A stretch of 41,629 nt of DNA, from NCBI GenBank assembly GCA_022340305.1, contig JAJDOF010000066.1:1-41629 (forward strand), read 5' to 3'. Of this stretch, positions 8,496-17,235 are shown one piece after another. Source of the DNA: Gammaproteobacteria bacterium. GTDB lineage: Bacteria; Pseudomonadota; Gammaproteobacteria; GCA-001735895. Positions within the stretch are counted from its first letter, which is position 1. The number at the start of each line of letters is the position of its first letter. The translations under genes were made by a program, and so were the position numbers. The notes below the pieces were generated by a model. That model saw only the letters and a program-made list of their open reading frames with translations, had not been told where the DNA came from and did no database searches.

Positions 8496-9848
8496 GTGGC
8501 AGCCGTCATAGCGGTTGAACTGAAGCCCGCCGACCTGGGTCGAAGTGGCTGGGACGCGATTCTGCCCGGGCGCGCCGCAAAGGCGTCACTCGAGCACGAT
8601 ATCGACTGCGATTACCTGGTAGTCGGCGCCGGTTTTGCCGGCTTGTCCGCGGCGTGGCGTCTGCGCCAGCTCGACGCCCAGGCACGCATTGTAATTCTCG
8701 AGGCTCAGCAGGTGGCCAGTGGGCCGGCGGGGCGGAATTCCGGATTCATGATCGATTTGCCACATGCGCTCGCCAGTGGCAGCTATGCCGGGGATGATTC
8801 CGCGGACCGGCGCAATATCCGCATGAATCGCACCGCAATTGCTTTTGCCGGCAACATCGCAGGCGAATGCAACTTTCCCGACGAGGCCTTTGATCCCTGT
8901 GGCAAGATCAATGCAGCGGCAAGCCCGGTTGGCACGGCGCACAACAGTGCTTATGCACGCCATCTCGAAGCGCTCGGCGAACCATTCGAATTGCTCGACG
9001 CCGACGCGATGCAGCGTGTCTGTGGTAGCGATTATTACCAGGGTGGGTTGCGCACGCCTGGCACCGCGATTATTCAACCGGCGCTTTACGTGCGCTGCCT
9101 GGCAGATGCAGTGCAGGGGCGGGCGCACTGTGACCTGTTCGAGAATTCCGCCGTGCAGCAACTGGCGCGTAACGGCGAGCGCTGGGTTGCACAAACGGCG
9201 CGCGGCTCGGTCACCGCTGCGCGCGTAATCCTGGCAGTGAACGGACTGATCGAATCCTTTGGCTTTTATCGGCATCGATTGATGCACATCAATCTCTACG
9301 CCTCGATGACCCGGGCCCTGGATGCCGGGGAGATCGCGGCGCTCGGCGGTGAAGCACGCTTTGGTTTCACCCCGTCTGATCCGATCGGCTCGACTTTGCG
9401 CCGTATCGACGGTAGCGGCGGCACGCGGCTGGTGATCCGCAACCGCTGTACCTACGAGGCTTCGTTGACACTTCCACAAAACCGGCTGGACTCGATAGCA
9501 CAGGACCACCTGCGTACCTTTCATGCGCGTTACCCGATGTTGCCTCGAGTCGAAATGGAGTATTGCTGGTCGGGTCGACTGTGCCTCAGCCGTAATGAAG
9601 TCTGGGCGCTCGGTGAATTGCACCCCGGCCTGTATAGCGCCTGTTGCCAAAACGGTCTCGGTACCACGCGCGGTACCGTTGCCGGTATCGTGGCTGCGGA
9701 AATGGCAAGTGGCTGCAGCGGGCAAAGCCTGGTGCCCGATTACCAGCCGCAAGCCTTGCCGAGTCGTTTGTTTCCAGAGCCGTTCATGACCCTGGGAGCG
9801 CGCAGCGTGATCCGTTTTCGGGAATGGCAGGCGGGCAGGGAACTGTAA
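8496..9848 (+). CDS. FAD-dependent amine/D-amino-acid oxidoreductase (DAO family)
   Basis: A 450-residue DAO-superfamily flavoprotein. The dinucleotide-binding motif is YLVVGAGFAGLSAAWRL around residues 45-60, followed by LEA and the GRNSGF segment seen in PuuB-like gamma-glutamylputrescine oxidases. The C-terminal FAD contact region is NGLGTTRGTVAG. Residues 1-40 form an N-terminal extension before the Rossmann fold, also usual for PuuB relatives. It starts with GTG three bases after the dehydrogenase stop, with AGGG upstream. An oxidative deamination or ring-nitrogen oxidation feeding the other two enzymes is the likely role. Confidence 0.88.
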   Translation: MAAVIAVELKPADLGRSGWDAILPGRAAKASLEHDIDCDYLVVGAGFAGLSAAWRLRQLDAQARIVILEAQQVASGPAGRNSGFMIDLPHALASGSYAGDDSADRRNIRMNRTAIAFAGNIAGECNFPDEAFDPCGKINAAASPVGTAHNSAYARHLEALGEPFELLDADAMQRVCGSDYYQGGLRTPGTAIIQPALYVRCLADAVQGRAHCDLFENSAVQQLARNGERWVAQTARGSVTAARVILAVNGLIESFGFYRHRLMHINLYASMTRALDAGEIAALGGEARFGFTPSDPIGSTLRRIDGSGGTRLVIRNRCTYEASLTLPQNRLDSIAQDHLRTFHARYPMLPRVEMEYCWSGRLCLSRNEVWALGELHPGLYSACCQNGLGTTRGTVAGIVAAEMASGCSGQSLVPDYQPQALPSRLFPEPFMTLGARSVIRFREWQAGREL

Positions 9849-9908
9849 TATCGGGAAAAAAGGTCCGGCTTGGGCGGCAAATACGGGTAACCGATTGCCG
9901 GTTACGTC

Positions 9909-10265
9909 CTAGTCGGATTTGCCCATGGTGAACTTGGTTCCGGGAGGGGGGTCGTTTGCGCTAATCTTCTGGCCGCGCAGGACAAGGATGCGGTGCTGGT
10001 CGAGCAGCAACTGGTAGAGGAACATCAGTTCTTCCTGTACATCGACCGGAAATCCGGCCCGGTGCTTGCCACCTTCGACCACGATCAGTTCTTCCAGGTA
10101 GTTTTTGCCTTCAGAGTAGCGCCACAGGCCGGTGATGGTTTTGACAACGCGCGGGAAAGACTCGACTGCTGCGGGTACGCCGGCACGCTTGCGCTTCAAC
10201 ATTTCGCTCTTGCGAAACATCTGCTGCGCCAGCTCAGGTTTTATGACTCGATTATCAATTGCCAT
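9909..10265 (-). CDS. Small conserved-looking protein of unknown function
   Basis: A 118-residue charged protein that I do not recognise. It begins with a basic stretch (FRKSEMLKRKRAG), then a segment with hydrophobic periodicity (NYLEELIVVEGGKHRAGFP and ELMFLYQLLLDQHRILVL), and ends in a Pro/Gly/Lys-rich tail. No signal peptide or membrane segment is seen. It is convergent with the oxidoreductase gene and divergent from zapE across a 284-bp AT-rich spacer that must hold both promoters. Codon use is like that of its neighbours, which favours a real gene. Confidence 0.6.
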   Translation of the reverse strand: MAIDNRVIKPELAQQMFRKSEMLKRKRAGVPAAVESFPRVVKTITGLWRYSEGKNYLEELIVVEGGKHRAGFPVDVQEELMFLYQLLLDQHRILVLRGQKISANDPPPGTKFTMGKSD

Positions 10266-10549
10266 TTTTCTGCAAGGTCGTCCGGTTACACTATTTCAAT
10301 CGAATTAATATTGGGCTGAAATTAGCTGAGTAAACTTTACAATCTTTACTCGGCAGCAGTTTGCCGATCGAAAAAGTATATCTTGATTGGTATTTAATTC
10401 AATATTGTCAACCAGCCCTGTCCTGATATTAGCAATAAACATTAAAAAAGCACGATAAGATATTGAAAAGAATATATTTCTGATTTTTTTCCATAATGCT
10501 AAGCTGCCTTCGCATGGTTAAATTATACTGATGAGAGTTTCCTGGGCCC

Positions 10550-11641
10550 TTGAAGCCGTCACAAAAATACAAATCCCTGCTGCGTCAACCCGGGTTTGAG
10601 TCCGATACGACTCAACTGCAGGCGGTCGCTTTACTGGATAATCTGCATCAACAGGTGATCGCTGCTGGTAGCGACAGTGGTTGGCGTGACTGGTTTTCGC
10701 GACGTTCGCAGCCGACCAGGATTCGCGGCCTCTATTTCTGGGGCGGTGTCGGTCGCGGTAAAACCATGTTGATGGATTTGTTTTACCAGTCTCTAGACGC
10801 GAATATCAAGTGCCAGCGAACTCACTTCCACAGCTTCATGAACCAGATTCACGCCTCGTTGCGGCAGAAAACGAAACGTGCAAAGCCGTTACAGGCGATC
10901 GCGCAAGATATCGCGACTGATGTGCAGGTGCTGTGCCTGGATGAATTCGTGATAATCGATATCGGTGATGCCATGATCATGGCTGGATTGCTGGAGACGC
11001 TGTTCGCCGAGGGCGTGGTGCTGGTGACCACGTCAAATGCCGCGCCGCAGGAATTGTATCGTGACGGATTACAGCGAGCCCGGTTTATTCCAGCTATCGA
11101 TTTGTTGCAGCGTCATTGCCAGGTGGTAGAACTCGATGGTGGGCAGGATTATCGCCTGCGTTTCCTGCAGCAGACCGACCTGTACTCGGTTCCGCACGAT
11201 GACGCTTGCGAAAAGCGTATTCGCGCCTACCTGGATCAGCAGGTATCGGCGCTGCCGACAGCGCAGCGCGACCTCGTGGTAAACGGCAGGATACTGGCGC
11301 ATCATTTCTGTGCCGGTGATACCGTCTGGTTCAGTTTTGCCGAACTTTGTGAAACCACGCGTAGTCAGGCCGATTACCTCGAACTGGCCCGCTTTTTCAA
11401 TACGGTTATCGTTACCGGGATTCGCCAGATGGACAACACCAGTGACGATGTTGCGCGGCGCTTCGTGTTGCTGATCGATGTGCTCTACGATCATCATGTC
11501 AAATTGATCTGCAGTGCCGCGGTGAGTCCCGAGCGGCTTTACCTCGGCAGTCGGCTCAGTTTCGAGTTCGAGCGCACCGTGAGTCGATTGCTGGAAATGC
11601 AATCCAGTGAATACCTCGCACAGGCGCACAGTCAGCAGTAA
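10550..11641 (+). CDS. zapE: Cell division ATPase ZapE (AFG1 family)
   Basis: A 363-residue AFG1/ZapE P-loop ATPase, close to the 375 residues of E. coli ZapE, which destabilises FtsZ polymers and helps constriction under stress. The Walker A motif is GGVGRGKTMLMD (about residues 65-72), followed by the family-typical HFHSFMNQIH. Walker B is VLCLDEFVIIDIGDAM, then LVTTSNAAPQELYRDGLQRARFIPAI. The annotated start is a TTG at 10550; no in-frame ATG precedes the conserved region. The stop lies 6 bp from the stop of the convergent EEP gene, leaving no room for a separate terminator. Confidence 0.88.
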   Translation: MKPSQKYKSLLRQPGFESDTTQLQAVALLDNLHQQVIAAGSDSGWRDWFSRRSQPTRIRGLYFWGGVGRGKTMLMDLFYQSLDANIKCQRTHFHSFMNQIHASLRQKTKRAKPLQAIAQDIATDVQVLCLDEFVIIDIGDAMIMAGLLETLFAEGVVLVTTSNAAPQELYRDGLQRARFIPAIDLLQRHCQVVELDGGQDYRLRFLQQTDLYSVPHDDACEKRIRAYLDQQVSALPTAQRDLVVNGRILAHHFCAGDTVWFSFAELCETTRSQADYLELARFFNTVIVTGIRQMDNTSDDVARRFVLLIDVLYDHHVKLICSAAVSPERLYLGSRLSFEFERTVSRLLEMQSSEYLAQAHSQQ

Positions 11642-11647
11642 TGCCGG

Positions 11648-12622
11648 CTACCATCGGTGCCGGGCGAGCAGGCCGGCGTGGTCGGAAAACGAGTAGTCGA
11701 TCACTGCAAAAGCAACCTCTTCAACCGTATCGGCAAGCGCCTGGTTGCCGAACATGTAATCGAGTTGCTGTTTTTTCTGCCGAAAGATATACGAGTAGCG
11801 CCGCTGGGTCGGGATCCGCCGGGTCAGGTCGATCAGGTCGGGGTCGAGCAGGTCGTGAGACTTGAGGCGTGCGCGGGTGTTGTCCGGGTTGCCACGAATG
11901 ATACCGGCCACGTCGACGTGCGCGTCGGCCGGTGTCAGGGCATTGAAATCGCCGAGAATCATCAACAGGGAGTCGCTATTTATCCCCTGGAAGCGATTGG
12001 CCCAGGCCGCGATCGTTTCGGCCTGACGCAGACGCTTGTGGGCGACGCGCTGACCGCGCGCGGCATCGTCAATGCCACGCATCGAGCGCAGGTGCAGATT
12101 CAACAAAGTCAGGCAACGTGCCAGGTAGCAGACTTCGAGGTAGAGTGGTGGTCGCGAAAACAATGGACTGCCGTCAAGCGGCAGTCGGCGTTCACGAAAC
12201 AGTTGCTGTGTTTTCCTGATCTCGACGTCGGCCTGTACCATGAAGGCCAGGTTGATTGCGGAGATATCCTGGCCGGGAATAAGCACCACCCGGTAGTCAA
12301 TCGCGTAGTGTCGACGAATCTCGGTGGCAATCTGCCGCAGCACGTTTACATTTTCGACTTCCTGCAGTGCGATCACCCGGGGCAGTGAAAAGTTTTCGGA
12401 AAATTTACGCGCCGCCTGCACCACGCGCGCACGGAAGGCGGTTTTGGAGAGGATTTTTTCATTGTTGCCGTCGTCAACGTCATCGAACAGACGATTCATG
12501 TTCTGGCTGAGGATGGTGAATGACTCGGCTGCAGCGGGCGGCGGGGCGGCGAGAACGATTAGCGCCAGCAGCCACGGGCGGGCTGATTGCTTTAACCGGC
12601 GTCGCCGAGCGTCGATGTCCAT
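11648..12622 (-). CDS. Exported endonuclease/exonuclease/phosphatase (EEP) family protein
   Basis: A 324-residue EEP-fold metal-dependent phosphoesterase. The signal peptide comprises a basic start (RRRRLKQ), the hydrophobic stretch PWLLALIVLAAPPP and AAAES. Fold motifs follow in order: LSQNMNRLFDD, ALQEVENV (metal-binding Glu), ILGDFNAL and a final FSDHAGL with the catalytic Asp-His. The family covers DNases, phosphoinositide phosphatases and sphingomyelinases, and the substrate here is unknown. Its start lies 31 bp inside the end of the upstream phosphatase gene, implying cotranscription and coupled translation. Confidence 0.85.
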   Translation of the reverse strand: MDIDARRRRLKQSARPWLLALIVLAAPPPAAAESFTILSQNMNRLFDDVDDGNNEKILSKTAFRARVVQAARKFSENFSLPRVIALQEVENVNVLRQIATEIRRHYAIDYRVVLIPGQDISAINLAFMVQADVEIRKTQQLFRERRLPLDGSPLFSRPPLYLEVCYLARCLTLLNLHLRSMRGIDDAARGQRVAHKRLRQAETIAAWANRFQGINSDSLLMILGDFNALTPADAHVDVAGIIRGNPDNTRARLKSHDLLDPDLIDLTRRIPTQRRYSYIFRQKKQQLDYMFGNQALADTVEEVAFAVIDYSFSDHAGLLARHRW

Positions 12623-13401
12623 AGTTTGAATAAGGTGGGATTACTTGCGGCAATTACCGAGCGTGGTTTCAGTGATTGTTTGAAAACGGGTTCGCCGTTG
12701 AAGGTTGTGCTGCAACCACCGGCCTCATGGGTCAGTAATTCACCGGCGGCATAATCCCAGATGCGCTCACTGCCGTGCACCAGCAGGTTCGCTCGCCCCG
12801 CAGCAAGCCAGGCCCATTCCAGTGCACAGGTGCCGATGTTGCGCTGTGATTTATACGGGGGGTGCTCCACCAGGGCCCGTCCTACCTGGCTGTCCAGGCG
12901 TTTGAAATCGACAAACGCGATACAACCGGCAAGTTTTTCAGGTTGCTGAGGGCGCTCGAAGCGTTCGCCGTTGATCCACATACCCTGGTCGCGGATGGCC
13001 CCGAAAAATTCGTTGCGGTTGGGGTCGTAGACGATACCCAGGACCACCTGGCCATGACTGATCAACGCGAGGGAAACCGAAAACAGGGGCATGGTGGCAT
13101 GAAAATTGGTGGTGCCGTCCAGCGGGTCCAGGCACCAGAATTCAGCTGAACTTCTCACCACTTCCCGCTGTATGGTTTCAGTCAACTCTTCGCTGAGCAT
13201 TTGAACCCGGGGATAGCGTTCGGCGAGTCCACTGGTAACCGCCTGCTGCATCATCAGGTCGGCTTCGGTAACGATAGAGCCATCACTTTTATAGTCTGCG
13301 GTGGATCGACTGTAGTAGACTGGGAGGCAACTCTCCGTCGCGCTGCGAATAATATCCTGGGCCGCAATCAGATCGTCGTAGTCATAGTGATACTGTGGCA
13401 T
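12592..13401 (-). CDS. Inositol monophosphatase-family phosphatase
   Basis: A 269-residue protein of the lithium-sensitive, Mg-dependent phosphatase family (SuhB/CysQ/HisN-like). Metal-site motifs are SEE (MLSEELTE), LDPLDGTTNF and the distal IWDYAAGELLTHEAGG. It may act on inositol phosphate, PAP or histidinol phosphate, which cannot be separated by eye. The ATG at 13401 is preferred over the 21-residue-longer start because GGAG lies 6 nt upstream and the extension (VVVYTSRYDLFQ) is not family-like. It overlaps the EEP gene and is divergent from the damX-like gene. Confidence 0.88.
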   Translation of the reverse strand: MPQYHYDYDDLIAAQDIIRSATESCLPVYYSRSTADYKSDGSIVTEADLMMQQAVTSGLAERYPRVQMLSEELTETIQREVVRSSAEFWCLDPLDGTTNFHATMPLFSVSLALISHGQVVLGIVYDPNRNEFFGAIRDQGMWINGERFERPQQPEKLAGCIAFVDFKRLDSQVGRALVEHPPYKSQRNIGTCALEWAWLAAGRANLLVHGSERIWDYAAGELLTHEAGGCSTTFNGEPVFKQSLKPRSVIAASNPTLFKLWTSTLGDAG

Positions 13402-13490
13402 TGTGCTCCACGAGTGGAATAAGATTTGAAAAAGGTCGTAGCGGGAAGTATAAACGACGACCATGAATTTACCTTAGAAAATACTATAAA

Positions 13491-14789
13491 GTGCCTGTGC
13501 GTAAACCTTTTTTCCTGACCCGTCAAACTGCGAATTTGATGGAAGACTTTGCCCGTGAGCTAAAATCGGGCGCCTGCGTGTACCTGTTTCACGGTGACGA
13601 GGGTGTCGGCAAGACGCGATTGCTCGACGAATTGGTGCACAGCCGCTTGCAGGACGTTAAGGTCCGCTGGATAGATCTGGGGGCGGGTGGTATCAGTGGG
13701 GATGGCGGCCTGGTCGATTCCAGCGTGCTGGTCGAGGAAATCTTCGCCAGGGCCCGGCAAGGGGATGTCATCATCGCAGATCATTTCGAGATGGCGCTGA
13801 AGAGGACCCGTCACCAGCTGTTTTTGAGTTGGTCGACCTACGGCGTCGACAAGCAACTCAGCCTGATCATCGTCAGCAATAGCAGTAATTTTAACGAGTT
13901 GCGTCAGCTCGCCCAGCACTACCAGGTAAGCGTACAAAGTTTCCAGCAAATGCCGTTCAACGCAAATGAGGCTGCCACCTTTCTCGGCTTCTACCTGTTC
14001 CCTGATCGGCCCATCGGCAAGTTGTCGATTCCCCCGTTGTTGCGCGATCAATTCTCCCAGGTGCAGGGGAGTGTCGGCAAGATTGTGGAAATTGCCGAGC
14101 GGGCCGGCGATCAGATAACCTCTGCACCGGTGAATGACACCGAGTCAATGCGCGTTGGCAGCCGCGTCATCGTCGCTGTGTTAGTCGCCGTAGTCATAAT
14201 CATTGGCGGTGCCTGGTACTTTCTCAGCCAGTCGACGCCAACAGATGAAGTGTCAGTCGCCGAAGTCGAGCCATCCGTTGTCAACCAGGTACTGCGGCAA
14301 CCCGCGCCCCAGGATGAACTTGAGGAAAGTAATCCGCTTCCGGCAGCTGTTATCCCGGCAACAGTTGAACAGCAAGCTGACCAGGTGGCCGACGCGGCGG
14401 CCGATGATAGTGACCTTCCCCCGGCTGTGCCCCTGACTGATGAGGAGGATGGCGTCGCCGCGGAGCTCGTGCAAGTGGATGCTTCCGCGGTCGTTGCCGG
14501 GTCCGAGGATATGCTCCCGGCCGAGGCCGCGTCAGCTGCTGTTGAAGAGCTTGCAATAACATCGGAGCCTTTGCCCGCCGCATCGCAGGTGCAGGAAGGG
14601 ACAGTTAACGACGACGCGGTTGCGCTGGACAGTATGCAATCCGAGTCTACGCTATCGCCAGCTACGCAAGTCGAAATGACGCAAGCGGAGCAATCCGAAA
14701 CCAGTCGCTTGCAGCGCGATCTGCAGGCATCGCTCGAATGGATAAATAATCGTGATAGCAGCTCGGTACTTTGCAAATCATGTTGCTGA
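13491..14789 (+). CDS. DamX-like P-loop membrane protein, N-terminal part of a frameshifted gene
   Basis: Residues 1-215 are an ExeA/DamX-like ATPase domain with Walker A GDEGVGKT at 35-42 and a Walker B-like VIIADHFE. Residues 222-246 form one membrane helix (VIVAVLVAVVIIIGGAWYF). The remaining 180 residues are a low-complexity Glu/Ala/Val-rich periplasmic linker. The frame then ends abruptly at SSSVLCKSCC. The expected C-terminal SPOR domain is present immediately downstream in the -1 frame, so the gene has lost or gained a base near 14764-14766. DamX-type proteins bind septal peptidoglycan through SPOR. The start is a GTG without a strong Shine-Dalgarno sequence. Confidence 0.8.
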   Translation: MPVRKPFFLTRQTANLMEDFARELKSGACVYLFHGDEGVGKTRLLDELVHSRLQDVKVRWIDLGAGGISGDGGLVDSSVLVEEIFARARQGDVIIADHFEMALKRTRHQLFLSWSTYGVDKQLSLIIVSNSSNFNELRQLAQHYQVSVQSFQQMPFNANEAATFLGFYLFPDRPIGKLSIPPLLRDQFSQVQGSVGKIVEIAERAGDQITSAPVNDTESMRVGSRVIVAVLVAVVIIIGGAWYFLSQSTPTDEVSVAEVEPSVVNQVLRQPAPQDELEESNPLPAAVIPATVEQQADQVADAAADDSDLPPAVPLTDEEDGVAAELVQVDASAVVAGSEDMLPAEAASAAVEELAITSEPLPAASQVQEGTVNDDAVALDSMQSESTLSPATQVEMTQAEQSETSRLQRDLQASLEWINNRDSSSVLCKSCC

Positions 14790-15055
14790 GCCAGAAACGC
14801 TTCGATGAACGGGCTTATTATGATTACGTTGAGCGCCTGATCAGTCAGGGTATCGACGTTTCCAGGCTACGCATTTTCGAGACTTACACGGTTAACCAGA
14901 AAGTCTATAGCGTCGTTTACGGGGAGTTTCCATCCAGGGGGGCGGCCAGCGCCGCAAAGGTGGGGTTACCGAAAATTCTGCAGGAAGTTGCCCCGATTCC
15001 GCGCAGTGTCGGCGGACTCATGACGGAAATTCAGCGACTCGAAGGCAAGAATTAG
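14765..15055 (+). pseudogene. SPOR domain separated from its damX-like gene by a frameshift
   Basis: Read in the frame starting at 14765, the DNA gives GTLQIMLLSQKRFDE, then VERLISQGIDVSRLRIFETY, VYSVVYGEFPSRGAASAA and a short tail. This is a typical SPOR fold beginning with the TLQI strand. If the tcg codon at 14763-14765 is followed by ggt (reusing one g), the protein reads continuously as DSSSGTLQIM. A missing G in a would-be GGG run explains the break. No ribosome binding site precedes the fragment, and no classic slippery heptamer is present, so programmed frameshifting is unlikely. It ends 31 bp before sthA. Confidence 0.78.
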
Positions 15056-15086
15056 ATATATTTGCGTTAGCCGAGGGGGACAGGTT

Positions 15087-16478
15087 TTGAATTTACATTA
15101 CGACATGATAGTGATCGGCAGTGGGCCAGCCGGTAAACGCGCTGCGATTCAGGCGGCCAAGGTCGGTAAAAGGGTGATGTTGGTTGAGAAAAACGAGGTT
15201 GTTGGCGGTGTCACCGTCCACACCGGTACGATACCGAGTAAAACGCTGCGCGAGACTGTATTGTTTCTGTCCGGTTGGCGTCAACGCGGCATTTACGGGC
15301 GCAGTTACAAGGTCAAAGGCCATATCACTGCGGACGACCTCAAGCAGCGACTGACCACAACGCTCGGGCATGAAATCGAAATCATCCAGCATCAATTGAT
15401 GCGCAACGGCGTGGATATACAGCACGGGCATGCGCGCTTCACCGGCGAAAAATCGATTGCTGTCGAAGATCGCGAGGGAATCATGCACGATTTCACCGCC
15501 GATTATTTCGTAATCTGCGTCGGTACCAAAACACGGCGCCCGGATTCGGTACCCTTTGATGGCGAATCGATCATGGATAGCGACGAAATCCTCGATCTCA
15601 AGCGGATACCGAAAAAAATGCTGGTGGTCGGCGGCGGCGTCATCGGCCTCGAATACGCCACCATTTTCAAAGCCCTCGATATCGAGGTGACGGTACTCGA
15701 AACCAACGATTCCCTGCTCGGATTTGTCGACCGCGAAATCATCGATGAGCTGATTCATCACTTACGTGATTGCAATATCCAGGTGCGCCTCAGCGACCAG
15801 ATCAGCACCATCAAGAAATTTGACGACGGCAAGGTTGTGGTCAAGTTCAAAAGCGGCAAAAGCATGGCGGTGGATACGGTGCTGTTTGCCGCCGGGCGCC
15901 AGGGGGTTACCGATGACCTGGCACTGGACAAGGTCGGTATCCAGGCTGACAACCGCGGACGTATCCTGGTCAATGAGGATTACCAGACAGAGCAGCCGCA
16001 TATCTACGCGGCCGGCGACGTTATCGGCTTTCCAAGCCTGGCGTCGACGTCGATGGAGCAGGGCAGGCACGCCGCCTGCCATGCCTTTGGCGCCGATGTC
16101 GCGAGCCAGCCGGAACTTTTCCCTTACGGGATTTACGCCGTTCCCGAAATCAGCATGGTTGGCCTCACCGAACAGGAGTGCAAACAGCGCGGTATTGCCT
16201 ACGAGGTCGGCATCGCGCGCTTTCGTGAAACCGCCCGTGGACAGATCATCGGCCTGCGCGAAGGGATGCTGAAAATGTTGTTTTCGATCGAAACCCAGAA
16301 ACTGTTGGGTGTGCACATTATCGGTGAAGGCGCGACCGAACTGGTACATATCGGGCAGGCTGTCATTTCGCTTGGTGGCACACTCGATTACTTCGTGCAG
16401 ACGGTCTTCAACTACCCCACCCTGGCCGAGGCCTACAAGGTTGCCGCGCTCGACGCCTATAACCGCATGACCTTTTGA
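15087..16478 (+). CDS. sthA: Soluble pyridine nucleotide transhydrogenase SthA
   Basis: A 463-residue flavoprotein disulfide reductase-fold enzyme that exchanges reducing equivalents between NADPH and NAD+. The FAD motif is IVIGSGPAGKRAA and the NAD(P) motif VVGGGVIGLEYA. The active-site segment reads HTGTIPSKTLRE, lacking the redox cysteine pair of lipoamide dehydrogenase; this loss is the mark of SthA/UdhA. The C-terminal dimer interface (NYPTLAEAYKVAALDA) is intact. The start is TTG at 15087 behind a purine-rich AGGGGGACAGG, and gives the usual short lead into the FAD motif. Confidence 0.93.
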   Translation: MNLHYDMIVIGSGPAGKRAAIQAAKVGKRVMLVEKNEVVGGVTVHTGTIPSKTLRETVLFLSGWRQRGIYGRSYKVKGHITADDLKQRLTTTLGHEIEIIQHQLMRNGVDIQHGHARFTGEKSIAVEDREGIMHDFTADYFVICVGTKTRRPDSVPFDGESIMDSDEILDLKRIPKKMLVVGGGVIGLEYATIFKALDIEVTVLETNDSLLGFVDREIIDELIHHLRDCNIQVRLSDQISTIKKFDDGKVVVKFKSGKSMAVDTVLFAAGRQGVTDDLALDKVGIQADNRGRILVNEDYQTEQPHIYAAGDVIGFPSLASTSMEQGRHAACHAFGADVASQPELFPYGIYAVPEISMVGLTEQECKQRGIAYEVGIARFRETARGQIIGLREGMLKMLFSIETQKLLGVHIIGEGATELVHIGQAVISLGGTLDYFVQTVFNYPTLAEAYKVAALDAYNRMTF

Positions 16479-16806
16479 GCGGCACGGGAGTTATTGCTGC
16501 CCGGTTGCGGATAGTCATGCTCTTTGCCGTTTTCACAAAATCTCCGGGATCAATATTTGCAGTCATCCCCGCGCAAGCGGGGATCTTGCAATGGTTGATC
16601 GGGATCCCCGCCTACGCGGGGACGACAATACTAGCGAGTCATCCCCGCGCAAGCGGGGATCTTGCAATGGTTGATCGGGATACCCGCCTACGCGGGGACG
16701 ACAATACTAGCGAGTCATCCCCGCGCAAGCGGGGATCTTGCAATGGCTTTACCCGGATTCAGCACTGCTTATACGCAAGATTACCTGCACACAAACCAAG
16801 CCAGAA
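16479..16806. other. Gene-free spacer filled by palindromic repeats
   Basis: Between sthA and the rhodanese gene there is no plausible gene. The middle is occupied by the 76-bp repeat array described separately. Reading frames that cross it encode only the translated repeat (IPAQAGI and IPAYAGTT), a well-known source of false gene calls. Confidence 0.8.
16561..16746. repeat. REP-like palindromic repeats in a 76-bp tandem array
   Basis: A 76-bp unit starts at 16561 and again at 16637, and a third, 34-bp partial copy starts at 16713. Each full unit contains two palindromes, TCCCCGCGCAAGCGGGGA and a partner of the form CCCGCCTACGCGGG, in opposite style around TTGCAATGG. Copies 1 and 2 are almost identical, differing at one base in the second palindrome (gatcccc and gataccc). 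These are the common GTCATCCCCGC-type extragenic palindromes of many proteobacteria. Confidence 0.85.
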
Positions 16807-17235
16807 TCAGCATTGCTCCCAGGGCAGTCCATCGTGGCGCCAACCACTGACCGTGCTGCGGTGATGATGTTCATCAAGTTCGCCTTCGAATCCATGCTCG
16901 ACGTTATACACGTGCTTGAAACCGTGCTCGATGAGCAGTTTGCCGGCTTCCTCCGAACGATTGCCACTGCGGCAAATCAGTACTACCGGAACGCTGTCGT
17001 GTGCGGACGACTCGATAATACCGCCGAGGATGAGTTTGCGCACTTCGCGCTCGAAATTCGGGTTGACGACGAAATCGGGTTCATCGATCCAGGGAATGCT
17101 CACCGCGCCCGCCGGATGACCGATGAACAGGTATTCCATATCGGAACGCACATCGATAAACGCCGTGCTCGGTTCGCGCTGGATCAGGGCGAAGGCATCG
17201 GTGGCACTGATATGTTCGACTTTACTTTCAGACAT
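16807..17235 (-). CDS. Rhodanese-like sulfurtransferase domain protein
   Basis: A 142-residue single-domain rhodanese. The N-terminal IDVRSDMEYLFIGHPAGAVSIPW matches CH2-type motif 1, and the active-site loop is LICRSGNRS with catalytic Cys88, which would carry a persulfide. The end is the typical NVEHGFEGEL segment. No signal peptide is seen, so the protein is cytoplasmic. It probably transfers sulfur or participates in thiosulfate/sulfide handling; no sulfur genes adjoin it. The ATG at 17235 has GAGAA just upstream. Confidence 0.88.
   Translation of the reverse strand: MSESKVEHISATDAFALIQREPSTAFIDVRSDMEYLFIGHPAGAVSIPWIDEPDFVVNPNFEREVRKLILGGIIESSAHDSVPVVLICRSGNRSEEAGKLLIEHGFKHVYNVEHGFEGELDEHHHRSTVSGWRHDGLPWEQC

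Noticed and set aside
6699-9752. Long antisense frames (444 and 388 codons) opposite the dehydrogenase and oxidoreductase genes
   Set aside because: They mirror codon bias of the sense genes, encode Arg/His-rich sequence with no domain, and have no ribosome binding sites.
14755-14790. Programmed -1 ribosomal frameshift in the damX-like gene
   Set aside because: No X-XXY-YYZ slippery heptamer or clear downstream pseudoknot; a missing G is simpler.
16561-16746. Regularly spaced palindromic repeats as a CRISPR array
   Set aside because: The 76-bp units are tandem copies including the supposed spacers, there are fewer than three full units, and no cas genes are present.
16475-16864. Frames across the repeat array encoding IPAQAGI / IPAYAGTT peptides
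   Set aside because: They are translations of REP-like repeats, a known source of false proteins.
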